Shown: positions 33,108-45,211, numbered from the stretch's first letter. The stretch: 64,000 bases of DNA from Meconema thalassinum (GCA_946902985.2 OX336389.2:131847572-131911571); one strand, 5' to 3'. Numbers and translations: made by a program. The notes: a model not told the origin generated them from the letters alone.

Positions 33108-34075
33108 AAATTATATTATATTATATTATATTATACTAGCAACCTGACCCGGCTTCGCCCGGGAACAGTTATGAATGCATTACGTGATAAGCGCTGTTTT
33201 TTTTTTTCAATGTCAATGAACAACGACCAATAACCGTTTTACGTCTCGGCATGATGGGTTAAAATCACTGACTGGACTATTAATTATATTATCAAGGAGA
33301 TGCATGTGCAACAAATTCTTGTCAGACGTAATTTAAGAATGGCGAGGTGCATGAAGCACAAATCCCCCTTCCGTCCAATCTTAACTTGACTGTGAATTTT
33401 GCGGAACGAAAAGTTCACATACGAAATGAGAGTTGCACTTCCAGGGAATGGCGAGGTGAATGAAACTCAAATCTCCATTCCGTCCAATCTTAACTTGACT
33501 GTGTTTCACAGGTGTAATGAAGAAAACCCGAGTTGCACTTCCAGGGAAACTCGCAACACAACCACCCTTCTCAGAAGTCTTAACTCAACACGAGTCAACG
33601 GTTTGCTGCTGGCTGTATCTGGGGCAATAGGTTTGCCCGCTAGCTAGGCTGTAACAGGGATGATAGACTCGCCCTTAGCTAGCACGTAAACTGTCGCCTC
33701 AGTAGTTGAATGGATATGATTGGAAGAAATTAAAACGTAAAAACACTTATAGTGGGCGATGTATTGAAGATAGACATATGCTCTCACGGACTTTTCGGTA
33801 GAACTTTTCATGCTGAACAATTCTTACACTCATAGTATTGAGATATTTTTAACGGTTAGCCCAGCGTAAGCTTACAAAGCGCTCGGACGCCAGGTTTTAC
33901 TGCTCGACTTCCTTTGATCATAAATAAATTATTTTCTACAGAAATAATCCTCGAGATATCCTTTACATAATGGTGAAAACCGCATCAAAATCCATCCAGT
34001 GGTTTTCGAGTTTACCCGTAACTTCCAAGAATCGGGGACTTTGTTTTATATTATATTATATTATATTATAATAAA
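33108..34075. mobile_element. 0.9-kb repeat flanked on both sides by TTATA arrays
   Basis: (TTATA)n at 33112-33135 precedes CTAGCAACCTGACCCGGCTTCGCCCGGG. The far end, TCCATCCAGTGGTTTTCGAG...GGGACTTTG, meets a second (TTATA)n at 34048-34070. The CCCGGCTTCGCCCGGG start and the phrase before the second array look like a widespread arthropod repeat, but I cannot name its class. An internal 70-bp stretch (33400-33470) partly repeats one at 33335-33400. Confidence 0.6.
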
Positions 34076-34244
34076 AAAGATACGAGCCTTACAGTAGTCG
34101 CATATGATGTGTAACATCTGACATGTTGTCCTACTCGTATACTACACAGCTTGGACATTCTTAAAATGTTAATTTACACTCCATTTTCATACTGGTACTA
34201 TGATGAATGTATAGATTGAATTGGAGATATGCTACTGTCACATT

Positions 34245-34430
34245 TGTGGCGCAGCGGTCAAGCTGTTAGTCTCTCACCAAGGGAGACCGGGTTTGATTCC
34301 CGGTCAATACATGTGAGATTTTCGAATTGAAATGCCATGTCCTGTAGTTCGCATTCCACGTAAAAGAGAGGTACCGTGGATCATGACCGTGAGATTAACG
34401 GACACGCAAAACTACAAGCTTCCTTCCTTC
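34245..34430 (+). mobile_element. SINE S2, plus-strand copy
   Basis: GTGGCGCAGCGGTCAAGC head, B-box GGGTTTGATTCCC, end ACTACAAGCTTCCTTCC. No clear target duplication. Confidence 0.8.
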
Positions 34431-34960
34431 CTTTTACATTAATAATTCATAATAACAAAGTGACACACACAACGTCGACAGTACTCTCAAATACTGTGAG
34501 CACATTCCTCAGTAACTATAACATTCATCATTCTCAAGGCTCTCATACAGTTCATCGTAAACAATCAAAACATGGCTTCCTACAATCATGAAATGACCTA
34601 GTCTCACATATGATGAAAATACAGCTTTTATTCCACTCATATAACAACATTCTGCTATGCATTTAATATTTGACTACTCACCCACAGCTTGACAATAATG
34701 CCGCTTACTTAAATGTCATTTGTCGTCTTTGTCCTACCCCATGTGATATTCAACCTTGAACGTGAAGCTTCATAAACTGCTCAATGATAAATGAAAGTCG
34801 GTGAAACATTTGCCACTGTGCTCGTCAAACCAGTGCCTACTAAATGCACTGCCTACTGTATTGCCATAACATTCTCGCGTTACGGAGCACACACTGCCTT
34901 GTTTCCAATACACACATTTTGAATTGTACATCCCGCTGGCAGTGCGTCTTCACTTCCGTC
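34431..34960. other. Unassigned region
   Basis: No gene or repeat recognised. Confidence 0.4.
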
Positions 34961-35075
34961 CGATCCACTTCCGTTCGATCCACTTCCGCCCGATTCACTT
35001 CAGTCCCATTTTTCTGGCAGTGCGTCTTTACTTCCGTCCGATCCACTTCCGTTCGTTCCACTTCCGTCCCCAATT
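34945..35075. repeat. 15-bp minisatellite
   Basis: Units of CTTCCGTCCGATCCA with one- or two-base variants, in two blocks separated by TTTTTCTGGCAGTGCGTCTT. The 15-bp period keeps both strands open (VRSTS on plus, TEVDR on minus), which explains the 132- and 77-codon frames here. I do not treat them as genes. Confidence 0.85.
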
Positions 35076-35309
35076 TTCAAAATAACTCCTACAAAACTAT
35101 CCAGCAACCGAGCGGAAAGATGTTACAACATCAACAAAGAGGACTTATGAGTAGTGTGTCCATGGAGGGGATTCCTCCAAAGCCACCCAAGGCCTTGACC
35201 AATAGTTCTTGTTCATTTAATACTAGTATATCCGTGCGTTAGATTGGATTAGAATTCCTGAGAGTTTCACTGTCTCACGCTCTGAGCTACGCCCGCCAGC
35301 TTGTATAAT

Positions 35310-35490
35310 GTAACTGGCCCACATCTTGTCTGTCACCATGGAGTTCCGGGTTCGATTCCAAGCTATGCCAAGGAATCTAGGTCTGGTGTGAGGGCAGGAA
35401 CGGGGTACACCCAACCTCGAGAGCAGAACTGAAAAGAGATCGGTTTAACTCCCACTTCAGCCATCGTAGAAGTGAGTTTCCATGGTTTCC
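35310..35490 (+). mobile_element. SINE, S7-like, partial
   Basis: B-box GGGTTCGATTCC at about 35350, then AATCTAGGTCTGGTGTGAGG and TTCCATGGTTTCCTATCTC. Confidence 0.65.
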
Positions 35491-35529
35491 TATCTCATAC
35501 TTACTTACTCCTTGACGCTACGGTCCTTG

Positions 35530-36050
35530 CAGAACCTTGGTCTCCGCAACTATCTTCTTCCAAAGCTTTCTGCCAATTGCCTTGGTCCTCCATCTCCTGA
35601 CTCTCATGGTACGTAGATCGTCCTCCACTTCCTCGATCCACCGCTTTCTTGGCCTACCTCTATGTCATCTACCTCCTGGATGCCCCTCCAGCATTTTCTT
35701 AGGTTCTCTTATACTTTCTTAGTTCTTCTTGTAGTTTTCTACTTTTTCCTGGCTGGAGTAGGCTTCTCACATTCCAAGTCGCTAATACCAATCCATAACC
35801 AATTCCTCGCTTAGGTCGTTTTTCCGTTTTATCCGTCATGTTTATTTTCATTCTTTGCGGCTTCTCAACAAACTACTTTTTTACGGGATAGGGTTGTCAT
35901 CCCTATGCCCAACCCCCAACCTAGGGGACCAGGGTATCCCTTTTAGTCTGGATCATCACCTTCGACCTGTCCGGCTTGGGTGACCCTACCAGTAGCTTAG
36001 CTACCGCCGGCATAGCTCTCAGGATCTTCTGACCACACAAGCCCCACCAC
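35530..36050 (-). pseudogene. Internally deleted LINE (endonuclease start joined to C-terminus)
   Basis: The minus strand first shows a LINE N-terminus, GLVLATWNVRSLLQPGKSRK then LQEELRKYKR (about 35835-35705). This is the opening of an APE-type endonuclease. Within about 10 bases it switches to LEGHPGGR and RPRKRWIEEVEDDLRTMRVR, RRWRTKAIGRKLWKKIVAET (35700-35540), the C-terminal end of the same type of LINE. The entire endonuclease, RT and connector (probably more than 2 kb) are missing at about 35703. Upstream, to about 36050, is likely 5' sequence of the element. Confidence 0.72.
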
Positions 36051-36144
36051 CACGGCAAGGTAAATATACCATCGATGGAGTTCCTATCTCATACTCCTAC
36101 CAAATACTGGGCTGATACCTGAGTTAAGACTAATCAATATCAAC

Positions 36145-36365
36145 CAATTTGTTTTACGTCCCTTTTAACTACTGCGGCTTTTAGAGACGCCGGCGTGCCC
36201 CGGAATTTTACTCCCGAAGGGGGTCTTTAACGTGCCAGTAATTATACTGACACGACTCCCTTGCATTTGCACATCTTCAAATGCCAGCTGTCTGCGCCAG
36301 GATTCGATCCTGCAACCTTGGGCACAGCAAGCGAGAACGTTACCGCTGAGCCACGGAGCCACCTC
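36145..36365 (-). mobile_element. SINE S5, minus-strand copy
   Basis: Plus strand ends AACGTTACCGCTGAGCCACGG (head complement), with GGATTCGATCCTG B-box complement and AACGTGCCAGTAATTATACTG. Confidence 0.8.
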
Positions 36366-36369
36366 CTAT

Positions 36370-36950
36370 CCATATACAATGACACACTAGTACAGCCATC
36401 ACAATGCCACAAGTTATCAGTTTCTACTCACACTCTACTACACGGGGCTACATGATGACGATGTCGGAAAGACCCTGAACGAATCAACAATGTTTGCGAA
36501 TGCAATGTGAAGTTAGTTCTGTCTCGAAGTCGGGACTCTCAGTTGTCGTGCTCTGGTCCCCACACCCATGTTGTTAGAAATGATGCAAGAGAAAAGGGGC
36601 CCCTCAAGGTCTAAAATGTTTTAAAGCAAAATAGCATTTGAAATACATACATATGATGCGGACTTCTTCTCGTTTCGGACATATTTGACAGTGCTATTAA
36701 CCTTAGGTTCGACCTTTTGTTGTATGAACCACACGGTGCCGCTTAATAATTTCCTCGTCATATCAAGAAGATTACTCTATAATAATTTGAACAGGAAGTG
36801 TCATATAAATTGTATGCCTGAGCTCCTAAAGTCAGACAATTGATAGGAGGGTTCACTCCTCCTTGCCTCTGGGCGGTACCATGTTGCTAACACGGACCTG
36901 TCTGCTGCCAATCTGCGCGGGCTCCTCAAACCTAATGGTGCTTTCAGATT
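36370..36950. other. Unassigned region
   Basis: No gene recognised; it begins with an S7-like tail (36395-36475). Confidence 0.4.
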
Positions 36951-36954
36951 ATCC

Positions 36955-37320
36955 GCCTAGTGGCGCAGTGGATAGCACCCTTGAGGTCCAGGTTCGATTC
37001 CCGGCTCTGGTAATAAATTTAATTAAGCCCTGAAGGCTGAATTGGGCTACACTCCGCCTCGTGAGGCAAAACTGAATCGACGTGGTTTCGGTTCCCACTT
37101 CAGTCATCCTAGAAGAAGATTTTTCGTGGGTATCCACTTCTACTCCAGACAAAATTCGGGATGGTGTCTAACTTAAAGCCACAGCCGCCTCTTGTCCAAT
37201 CCTCGTCTGAATTATATATACAGTAGCCTACACACACCAATACAGACCCCACAATGTTACAGGTTATTTGGCAAATTATACTCACACCCAGTTTTACGGG
37301 ACTACATCTCCACGATTTCC
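36955..37320 (+). mobile_element. SINE S7, copy 2
   Basis: CGCCTAGTGGCGCAGTGG head, B-box GGTTCGATTCCC, then AATAAATTTAATTAAGCCCTG and tail ACGGGACTACATCTCCACG, followed by (ACA)n. Confidence 0.85.
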
Positions 37321-37389
37321 AAGTGACACAACAACAACAACAACAAGAAAAACAACAACAAAGATATACTCTTCGTAGGCTACTATTTT

Positions 37390-38814
37390 TAGCCTACTTT
37401 TCACAAGTAGACTTATGAGATCGGGCAAATGTGTGTCTGTCTGTCTGTCTGTCTGTCCTTCTGTCTGTCGGTCTGTCTGGCTGTGTGTGTGTCCCCCCTA
37501 TCAACTCCCAAACGGCTGGAGCAATTCAAACAAAATTTGGTAGGAGTAAAGATCTATACCTGAATATCTCACGGGCATATTTGAAAATAATGTCAGTGCT
37601 ACCAACTGCAGAAAAATCGCATTTGAAATTTGAGCTCCATGTTGGATATCTTGGAAGGTATGAATGGGAGCTATTTCAAAATTGGCACACGTGTAGATAA
37701 TAATATTGCAGTTTAATTTCCAGGAGGCCATACATGGCAGTGTTGCCAAAATGATTATAAGCTTGCTGATAGGTCCAATTTTTAAATGCATATAACTTCT
37801 ACACTATCAATTAGAATTCAACCAAATTTCGTATGTACTATGTGTACATACACAGATATGAATGAGCATATTCTTAAGAACCACCAGGGCTGCCAAATGT
37901 TAATAAATGCACTCCCTATTGTTTTTATCCAAATACCAATATATCAGAAAGTATGCAAGCAGACAGCTTTCAACTATGCACACGCATAGTACCTGACATT
38001 CAATATTAATTTGTTGTAACTTATATACGTCAGTGCTACCAACAGGATCCTAAGCCTGCTGAGAGGTCCAACTTTAAATACACGTAACTTCTATACTATC
38101 ATTTGGATTTCAACCAAATTTCGTGTGTGTTATGTGTACCATAACAGATATGACTATGCGTATATTTAGGAGCAACCAGGGCTGCCAACTGTTAATAAAT
38201 ACTGTCTCTATTTTTGTTACCCTAATATCAATATATCAGAAAGTATGCAAGCCTATAGCTCTAAACTTTGCGCACGTATAGTACCTGGCATTCTAGATTA
38301 ATTTGGAGTAACTAATATAGGCCTACGCCAGTGCTGCCAACATGATTCTAAGCCTGTTGATAGGTCCAATTTTAAAATGCATGTAACTTCTCTACTAACT
38401 AATGGATTTCATTCTAAATTGACACAACAATAGATCATATTATTTCAGATTATTTCTGACCAATACATGTATCTCATTGATGCCAACATGATTTTACGGG
38501 CGCTGTTAGATGCAATGTTTAACTGCATGGAACGTCCATGCTATCCATTGGATTTCAACCAAATTTTGTGTTCTGTACCTTAAGAGATGGAACTAAGAAT
38601 ATACTCAGTCACCAGGGCTGCCAACTGTAGTTCTCTATTAGGCTACATTATGCCAGGTATACAGTATTTCGAAGAAATTAGAAATTTCGATATTACCAAC
38701 TTAATTTCGTCATTATTCTAGATCGATCCATTTAGATTAATCATTGGCTTGAATCTTACATTTTAAGAAAAGTAGGCTCTTAGTTCGTCACGGAACCTCT
38801 TGTTTAGCCTACTT
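37390..38814 (+). repeat. Modular repeat Y, copy 1 (head-to-tail dimer)
   Basis: Starts TAGCCTACTTTTCAC, followed by GACTTATGAGATCGGGC, a TGTC microsatellite and CCCCCTATCAACTCC. Filled with about 290-bp modules, each with GGATTTCAACCAAATTTCGT and CACCAGGGCTGCCAACTG. Ends GTAGGCTCTTAGTTCGTCACGG and CTCTTGTT. No coding capacity. Confidence 0.85.
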
Positions 38815-40220
38815 TTCACATTTTGCAAAAATGAGGAAAAAGTAGACTTATGAGATCGGGCAAATGTGTGTCTGTCTGTCTGTCCTTCTGTCTGTCTGTC
38901 TGTCTGGCTGTGTGTGTGTCCCCCCTATCAACTCCTAAACGGCTGCAGTAATCGAAACAAAATTTGGTAGGAGTAAAGATCTATACCTGAATATCTCACG
39001 GCCATATTTGAAAATGATGTCAGTGCTACCAACTACTAAAAAATCGCAATTGAAATTTGAGCTCCATGTTGGCTATCTTGGAAGGTATGAATAGGAGCTA
39101 TTTCAAAATTGGCACACGTATAGATAATAATATTGCAGTTTAATTTCCAGGAGGCCATACATCGCAGTGTTGCCAAAATGAATATAAGCCTGCTGATAGG
39201 TCCAAATTTTAAACGCTTGTAACTTCTAAACTATCAATTGGATTTCAACCAAATTTCGTATGTGCTATGTGTACATAAACAGATATGACTGAACGTATTC
39301 TTAAGATCCACCAGGGCTGCCAACTGTTAATAAATGCTCTCAATTTATTTTATCCAAATACCAATATATCAGAAAGTATGCAAGTCGACAGCTTTAAACT
39401 ATGCACACGTATAGTACCTGTCATTCTATATTAATTTGGAGTAACTTATATAAGTCAGTGCTACCAACATGATTCTAAGCCTGCTGATAAGTCTATCTTT
39501 AAATACATGTAACTTCCATACTATCATTTGGATTTCAACCAAATTTCGTGTGTGCTATGTTTACGATGACATATATGTATATGCCGATTCTTAAGAGTAA
39601 CCAGGGCTGCCAACTGTTAATAAATAATGTATCTATTTTTGTTACCCTAATATCAATATATCAGAAAGTATGCAAGCCAATAGCTCTAAACTTTGCACAC
39701 GTGTAGTAACTGGCATTCTAGATTAATTTGGAGTAACTAATATACGTCAGTGCTGCCAACATGATTCTAAGCCTGCTGATAAGTCCAATTTTAAAATGCA
39801 TGTAACTTCTATACTAACTAATGGATTTCATTCAAAATTGACACAACAATAGATCATATTATTTCAGATTATTTCTGACCAATGTATGTCATTGTTGCCA
39901 ACATGATTTTACGCGCGCTGTTAGATCCAATGTTTAACTGCATGTAACGTCTATGCTATTCATTGGACTTCATCCAAATTTTGTATTCAGTACCTTAAGA
40001 GATGGAACTAGGAATATATTCAGTCACCAGGGCTGCCAACTGTAGTTCTCTATTAGGCTACATTATGCCAGGTATACAGTATTTCGAACTAATTTGAAAT
40101 TTCGATATTACCAACTTAATTTCGTCATTATTGTAGATAGATCCATATAGATTAATCATTGGCATGAATCTTAAGTTTTAAGAAATGTAGGCTCTTTAGT
40201 TCGTCACGGAACTTCTTGTT
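38815..40220 (+). repeat. Modular repeat Y, copy 2
   Basis: Directly abuts copy 1 with no spacer, same strand, same module order. Its start retains GCAAAAATGAGGAAAAAGTAG, which copy 1 lacks. Confidence 0.85.
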
Positions 40221-41140
40221 CTCATTTGTTTTGTGCCAAAATGCTCGGAGTGCAAGATACCATCCTCGAACTATGTTTTCTTATTTGTTTTGTGCCAAGG
40301 TGCTGTGAGTGCAAGAGATGCTCCTCGTTTTCACATTTGTTTCTCATTTGCTCCTTGTACAAAGACCATAATTAAGAAGATGTCAAATTTACCACCAATG
40401 TTTTTAGGAACTTTTTCCTTCATTTGTTTGATACCTACTCTTCTGTATATATTGGAAACAATTACCTGAACAACGTGTATATATATATATATATATATAT
40501 ATAGGCTACTTGGCCCGTTTCCCCTGGACGGTGGAGTGGTAATCCAATCCCATATGAGCCTAAGTCCATTTACAACCGTTACACATAACCCCTCATACAT
40601 CTGAAGTGGGCCCTAAGGACGAGAATCTTATCTCGGGGAGTATCGGGCGAAAATTGGGAGAGTGGGTTGAGTCCCAGTTCAGAATACAGGCTACTCTACA
40701 AAAGGAAAATACAGATAAATCCAATTTAGTATAAAACGAAAATTTATGAGGATATATTTCCTGTAAACATCCACAATATTTGCAAAATATAATCAATTAA
40801 TTAATTAACCAGTATAGTCAGGTTTAGTAAAACCTATTCTTTCAAAATGTGTCCCTGTTCTACTTTCATATTGGGTAACGAAATTTAATCATACAAAAAT
40901 TCTAACTAATATCACTCTCCTGAAATGAAACATCCCACTTGTAAGTCATAAAAGAATACCTCAGTAAAGTCATATCAAACAAAAATATGCAAAGCTAACC
41001 TAGACAGGTTACCAGACAAATTGAAAACACACCCAAGTATACGGGGCTGATGACGAATGATATCCCAAAGCCTCTTATATGAATTAGCAAAACAAAACTT
41101 TTTAGACCTAATGGCATAGCTCCAAATCTCAGATAGCCTA
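40221..41140. other. Unassigned region with a short tandem duplication, (AT)n and an S7 tail
   Basis: A roughly 65-bp unit containing CATTTGTTTTGTGCCAA is repeated near 40220 and 40283. (AT)n lies at 40478-40502. An S7-like tail, ACGGGGCTGATGACGAATG, lies near 41040. No gene. Confidence 0.5.
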
Positions 41141-41159
41141 CATGATATTTAAACAGATA

Positions 41160-41310
41160 AAAGTAGAGAGGCTGTAGCGGTCTAAACCAACATTTATCCG
41201 CCAGGCGGTACCCACGCAACTCCTTCCCGACACCGATCACGTGATGGCCATACTCAACTCCCCTACCCTCCTACCCTACCCCCTACACCACCCCCACGCC
41301 CAATAATATT

Positions 41311-41352
<42 letters not shown>

Positions 41353-41420
41353 CAAAATTAATAATAATTAAAATGACCAATAAAAGAAAAAAATAATAAC
41401 AATAATAATAATAATACCAA
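41160..41420 (+). repeat. Repeat V with TAA tail, copy 1
   Basis: GTAGAGAGGCTGTAGCGGTC...CCCACGC followed by a (TAA)n array. An inverted relative lies at 45240-45425, also with the A/T-rich trinucleotide side facing inward. Confidence 0.6.
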
Positions 41421-41577
41421 CCCTACATGATTTCCCACGCCCCCAGAATTCTCCTAAATGTCTACAATTCTCTAAATTTCCTCAAATCCTCCGCTCACGT
41501 GCAGCTGCTCTTCCAGGTTTTGAAATTCATTTCCCCAAGAGCAGATGGGTGATACGACACCTAACTGTCCTGATAGG

Positions 41578-42325
41578 TCCCCCAGGGGCTCATATCTTGT
41601 GGGACGTGGGTTGGCGACCACGGGGCCCCAGCTGAGTCCGTCATTGCTTCCACTTACTTGTTCCGGGCTCATCTCTGTCTTCTTTCCTGTCGACCTCACT
41701 TGGTCAACTCTTGTTCTCTTCCGACCCCGACGGTATTAGGGTATCCGAGGCCTAGGGAGTCTCTTCCTTTCCCGTCTTAATTGGCCCTTGTCCCATCTTT
41801 TCTGATTCCCTCCTTCTGCGAGGGGTCAGCCTTCTTTTTCTTTTCATGTTATCTCCTGCCTTCTGCTCAAGGCCCTCAAGGAGTCAGGGTGTATGTAGCC
41901 CCACAACTTTTGGAGCACCCTAGATAATGCTACACCCTCAGGGGCTCACGGCTGGTGAGTTCGGGAGTTGGCAACCCCGAGGGATTCCTGAGCTGGGTCC
42001 GTTTTCCCCTTTTGTCCCTTACCTTTGGGACGGACCCTCTCCTCTTTCACTTTCCTATCTGCCTTTCATGGCTCTCCTTCCTACAAAGACCCACAATCCG
42101 CATTCTTCGAGGGTTGAGGGAATTTCTTTTCCTCCTGTCCTTCATTTGCCTTATTCTCCTTTAGTTTTCCATTTCTTCTCCTAGTATATAAGTTAGTAGT
42201 TAGTTTTAGTTTCAAGTTTGCATTTCATTTTCATCTTCACGATCACCCAAACCATAAGGGGCCGATAACCTAGGTGTTAGGCCCCTTAAAACAACAATTA
42301 TCATCATCATCATCATGTCCCGATA
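41578..42325 (+). mobile_element. LINE 3'-end repeat, family W, copy 2
   Basis: Close match to 29150-29875, with perfect 8-bp stem AAGGGGCC/GGCCCCTT at 42255-42290, then AAAACAACAATTATC and (ATC)n. Confidence 0.75.
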
Positions 42326-42429
42326 GGATAGCCAAGCGGTCTATCCCAAAATTCCTTAAATTTCTCCAGAATTCTCATAATTCCCTTACTTTTGCCAGTA
42401 TTCTGCTTAATGTACCTAAATTTCCCCCC

Positions 42430-42560
42430 GCATGGTCTCACAACTAGTTGGAACGTGGGTTGACAACCAAGGGTCCCCAGCCGAGTCAGGTATTGCTTCC
42501 ACTTACTTGTGCAGTGCTCCTCTCTGTCATCTTTCCTGTCAACTTCCCTTGGTCAACTCA
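42430..42560 (+). mobile_element. Family W, 5' fragment
   Basis: 130-bp worn piece matching the start of family W: GGAACGTGGGTTGACAACCA and GGTATTGCTTCCACTTAC. Confidence 0.65.
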
Positions 42561-42677
42561 AGGTACATTTGGATGATTTTTTGAAATTTTGGTAATTTTG
42601 GGGATTGTTAGAGATTTGGGTGAAATTTTGGAGGTTGTTTTGGGAATTTGGGGGAAACCTGGATTGGTTTTAGGGAA
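42561..42677. repeat. G/T-rich low-complexity tract
   Basis: Imperfect TTTTGGGAATTTGG-like units on one strand. The complementary flavour (AAATTTCC) appears at 41450-41485 and 42345-42425. Confidence 0.6.
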
Positions 42678-43030
42678 ACTATTAATGATATCACCCTGAA
42701 GTTTTGTATTACGATAAAGGGCACTCCTATATGTACACGTATGTGAATTCCAAAAGTTTGTTAAGAATAAAACGAATATGGCGGCAAAGCGAAGTTGAAA
42801 CATCTAAATATACTTACCGCCCGAGCGCCGTGAAACATGGTCGTGCATATGTTTATAAACATTGTAATGCACTGCCATCTAATTTAGTTCAATTGTTTAC
42901 ATAACCTCAAGAAGGCGGCTGTGCAATATTTTAAAATCTCGTTTTTATTTCTTGTGTCCTAATCATGCGATTGAAGTTTGAATAATAAACCTACGCAATA
43001 ATCTTCATCTAATAGTACATAACACTATAA
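42678..43030 (+). repeat. Modular repeat X, copy 3, left part
   Basis: TATCACCCTGAAGTTTTGTA, GCGGCAAAGCGAAGTTGAAAC and TTCAATTGTTTACATAACCTC as in 56600-57300. Interrupted by repeat Y and a SINE, resuming at 44721. Confidence 0.75.
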
Positions 43031-44412
43031 AACAAGTTCCGTGACGAACTAAAGAGCCTACTTTTCATGCCAATGGTTATTCTACAGTATATGAACCTAT
43101 CTAGAATAATGACGAAATTACTGTAAATTGGTAATATCGAAATGTCTAATTAGTTCGAAATATTCCTGGTATAATGTAGCCTAATAGAGCACTACAGTTG
43201 GCAGCCCTGGTGACTGAATATATTCTTAGTTCCATCTATTAAGGTACAGAATACAAAATTTGGTTGAAATCCAATGGACGTTACATGCAGTTAGACATTG
43301 GATTTATCAGCACGCGTAAAAGCATGTTGGCAACAATTTCATGCGTGTGCTGGTTAGAAATAATCGGAAATATCATGATATATTGTTGTGCCAATTTTGG
43401 ATGAAATCCATTTGTTAGTATAGAAGTTACGTGTATTTTAAAATTGGACCTATCAGCAAGCATAGAATCATGTTGGCAGCACTGACTTATATTAATTACT
43501 CCAAATTAATCTAGAGTGTCAGGTGCTATACGACTGCAAAGTATAGAGCAGTTGGCTTGCATACTTTCTGATATATTGATACTAGGGCAAAAAATATAGA
43601 CAGCATTTATTAACAGTTGGTAGCCCTGATTGCTCTTAATACTTATAGTCATATCTGTTATGTTACACATAGCACATACGAAATTTGGTTGAAATCCAAC
43701 TGATAGTATAGAAGTTACATGTATTTAAAAATGGTCCTATCAGCAGGTTTAGAATCATGTTGGTAAAACTGAAGTATATAAGTTACTCCAAATTAATCTA
43801 AAATGTCAGGTACTATACGTGTGCATAGTTTAATGCTGTCGGCTTGCATACTTTCCGATATATTGGTATTTTGATTAAGAAAATAGAGAGGGCAATTATT
43901 AACAGTTAGCAGCTCTGGTGGCTCTTAAGAATACACTCAGTCATATCCGTTTATGTACACATAGTACATACAAAATTTGGTTGAAATCCAATTTATAGTG
44001 TAGAAGTTATATGCATTTAAATATTGGACCTATCAGAATGCTTAAAATTATTTTGGCAACACTGTCATGTATGGCCTCCTGGAAATTAAACTGAAATAGT
44101 ATTATCTACATGTGTGCCAATTTTGGAATAGCTCGCATGCATACCTTCCTTGATATCCAACATGAAGCTCAAATTTCTAGTGCGTTTTTTCAGCAGTTGG
44201 TAGCACTGACATCATTTTCAAATATGGGCTTGAAATATTCCGGTATACATCTTTACTCATACTAAATTTGGTTTCGATTGCTGCAGCCTTTTAGGAGTTG
44301 ATAGGGGGACACACACACAGCCAGACAGAAGGACAGACAGACACACATTTTCCCGGATCGATCTCATAAGTCTACTTTTTCCTCATTTTTGCAAAATGTG
44401 AAAAGTAGGCTA
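43031..44412 (-). repeat. Modular repeat Y, copy 3, inverted
   Basis: Reads on the minus strand from TAGCCTACTTTTCACATTTT (44412) to CGTCACGGAACTTGTT (43031), with the same modules as 37390-40220. It sits inside repeat X copy 3. Confidence 0.85.
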
Positions 44413-44419
44413 AAAATAA

Positions 44420-44720
44420 TCCCTGACACTACAGCTCGTGAAGAGCCTAGGCCTACCAAGCGACCGCTGCCCAACCATTTGGCCTGCAGATATTTGGGTG
44501 ACGCGTAATCTGTGAATCGGGTCCCCTCGGCCGTTGATCTTGATTTTCGTGATCGGGGCGCTGCCTTACTGTCAGACAGCAACTCAATTGTCCTCACGAG
44601 GCTGAGTGCACTTAGTTCCAGCCCTCACGTCAGTTTCTAAAATCCCTGGCGGAGCCGGGAATCGAATCCGGGGCCTCCGGGTGAGAGGCTGACGCGCTAC
44701 CCCAACACCACGGGGCCGGG
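44420..44720 (-). mobile_element. SINE S4, full
   Basis: The minus strand starts CCCGGCCCCGTGGTGTTGGG with B-box GGATTCGATTCCC. Partial relative at 28148-28300. Confidence 0.85.
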
Positions 44721-44877
44721 ACATAACTGTATGGCCTACATATATAAAAATCCAACATGGCGACCATCCGATATATTTAGACGGTTCTCAATATCTACGA
44801 ATCTATTACACCAAACTGAAATTTTGTATGTTGATAGAGGCAATTAACATAAGTAGGATTATGAAAATAGGCTATTT
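44721..44877 (+). repeat. Modular repeat X, copy 3, right part
   Basis: TCCAACATGGCGACCATCCG and AAACTGAAATTTTGTATGTTG match 57315-57430. The end (GAAAATAGGCTATTTACTTG) lies beyond the SINE, at 45212-45237. Confidence 0.75.
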
Positions 44878-45211
44878 GAAATGAAAATCCACAACCTGCT
44901 TCCAGTCTCCGACCGGGTCAGGAATGGAATGAATGAAGCCCCCACCTAGCGGCGAGGATATGAACTGTGCCGGCTGCCGAGGCCTGACGCACTCCTCTGG
45001 GGCAATGATTAAATGAATGACAGATGAAATGAAATGATAGTGGAGAGTGATGTTGGAATGAAATGTTGACAGGGAAAACCGGAGTACCCGGAGAAAAACC
45101 TGTCTGCCTCCGTTTTGTCCAGCACAGATCTCACATGGAGTGACCGGGATTTGAACCACGGACTCAGCGGTGAGAGGCCGGCGTGCTGCCGCCTAAGCCA
45201 CGGAGGCTTCT
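44878..45211 (-). mobile_element. SINE S9, copy 1
   Basis: Perfect 16-bp target duplication TGAAAATAGGCTATTT at 44862-44877 and 45212-45227. Minus-strand head AGCCTCCGTGGCTTAGGCGG with B-box GGTTCAAATCCC. Other copies at 60035-60368 and 60791-61019. Confidence 0.92.

Noticed and set aside
34844..35242. 132-codon open frame and its opposite-strand partner
   Set aside because: Openness is produced by a 15-bp minisatellite; no domain.
37431..37480. TGTC repeats considered as a CRISPR-like or telomeric array
   Set aside because: Simple microsatellite without spacers, internal to repeat Y.
43031..43050. Helitron ending in repeat Y (hairpin near the 3' end)
   Set aside because: GTTCGTCACGGAAC gives only a four-base stem, and the end is CTTGTT and not CTRR; no Rep/helicase seen.
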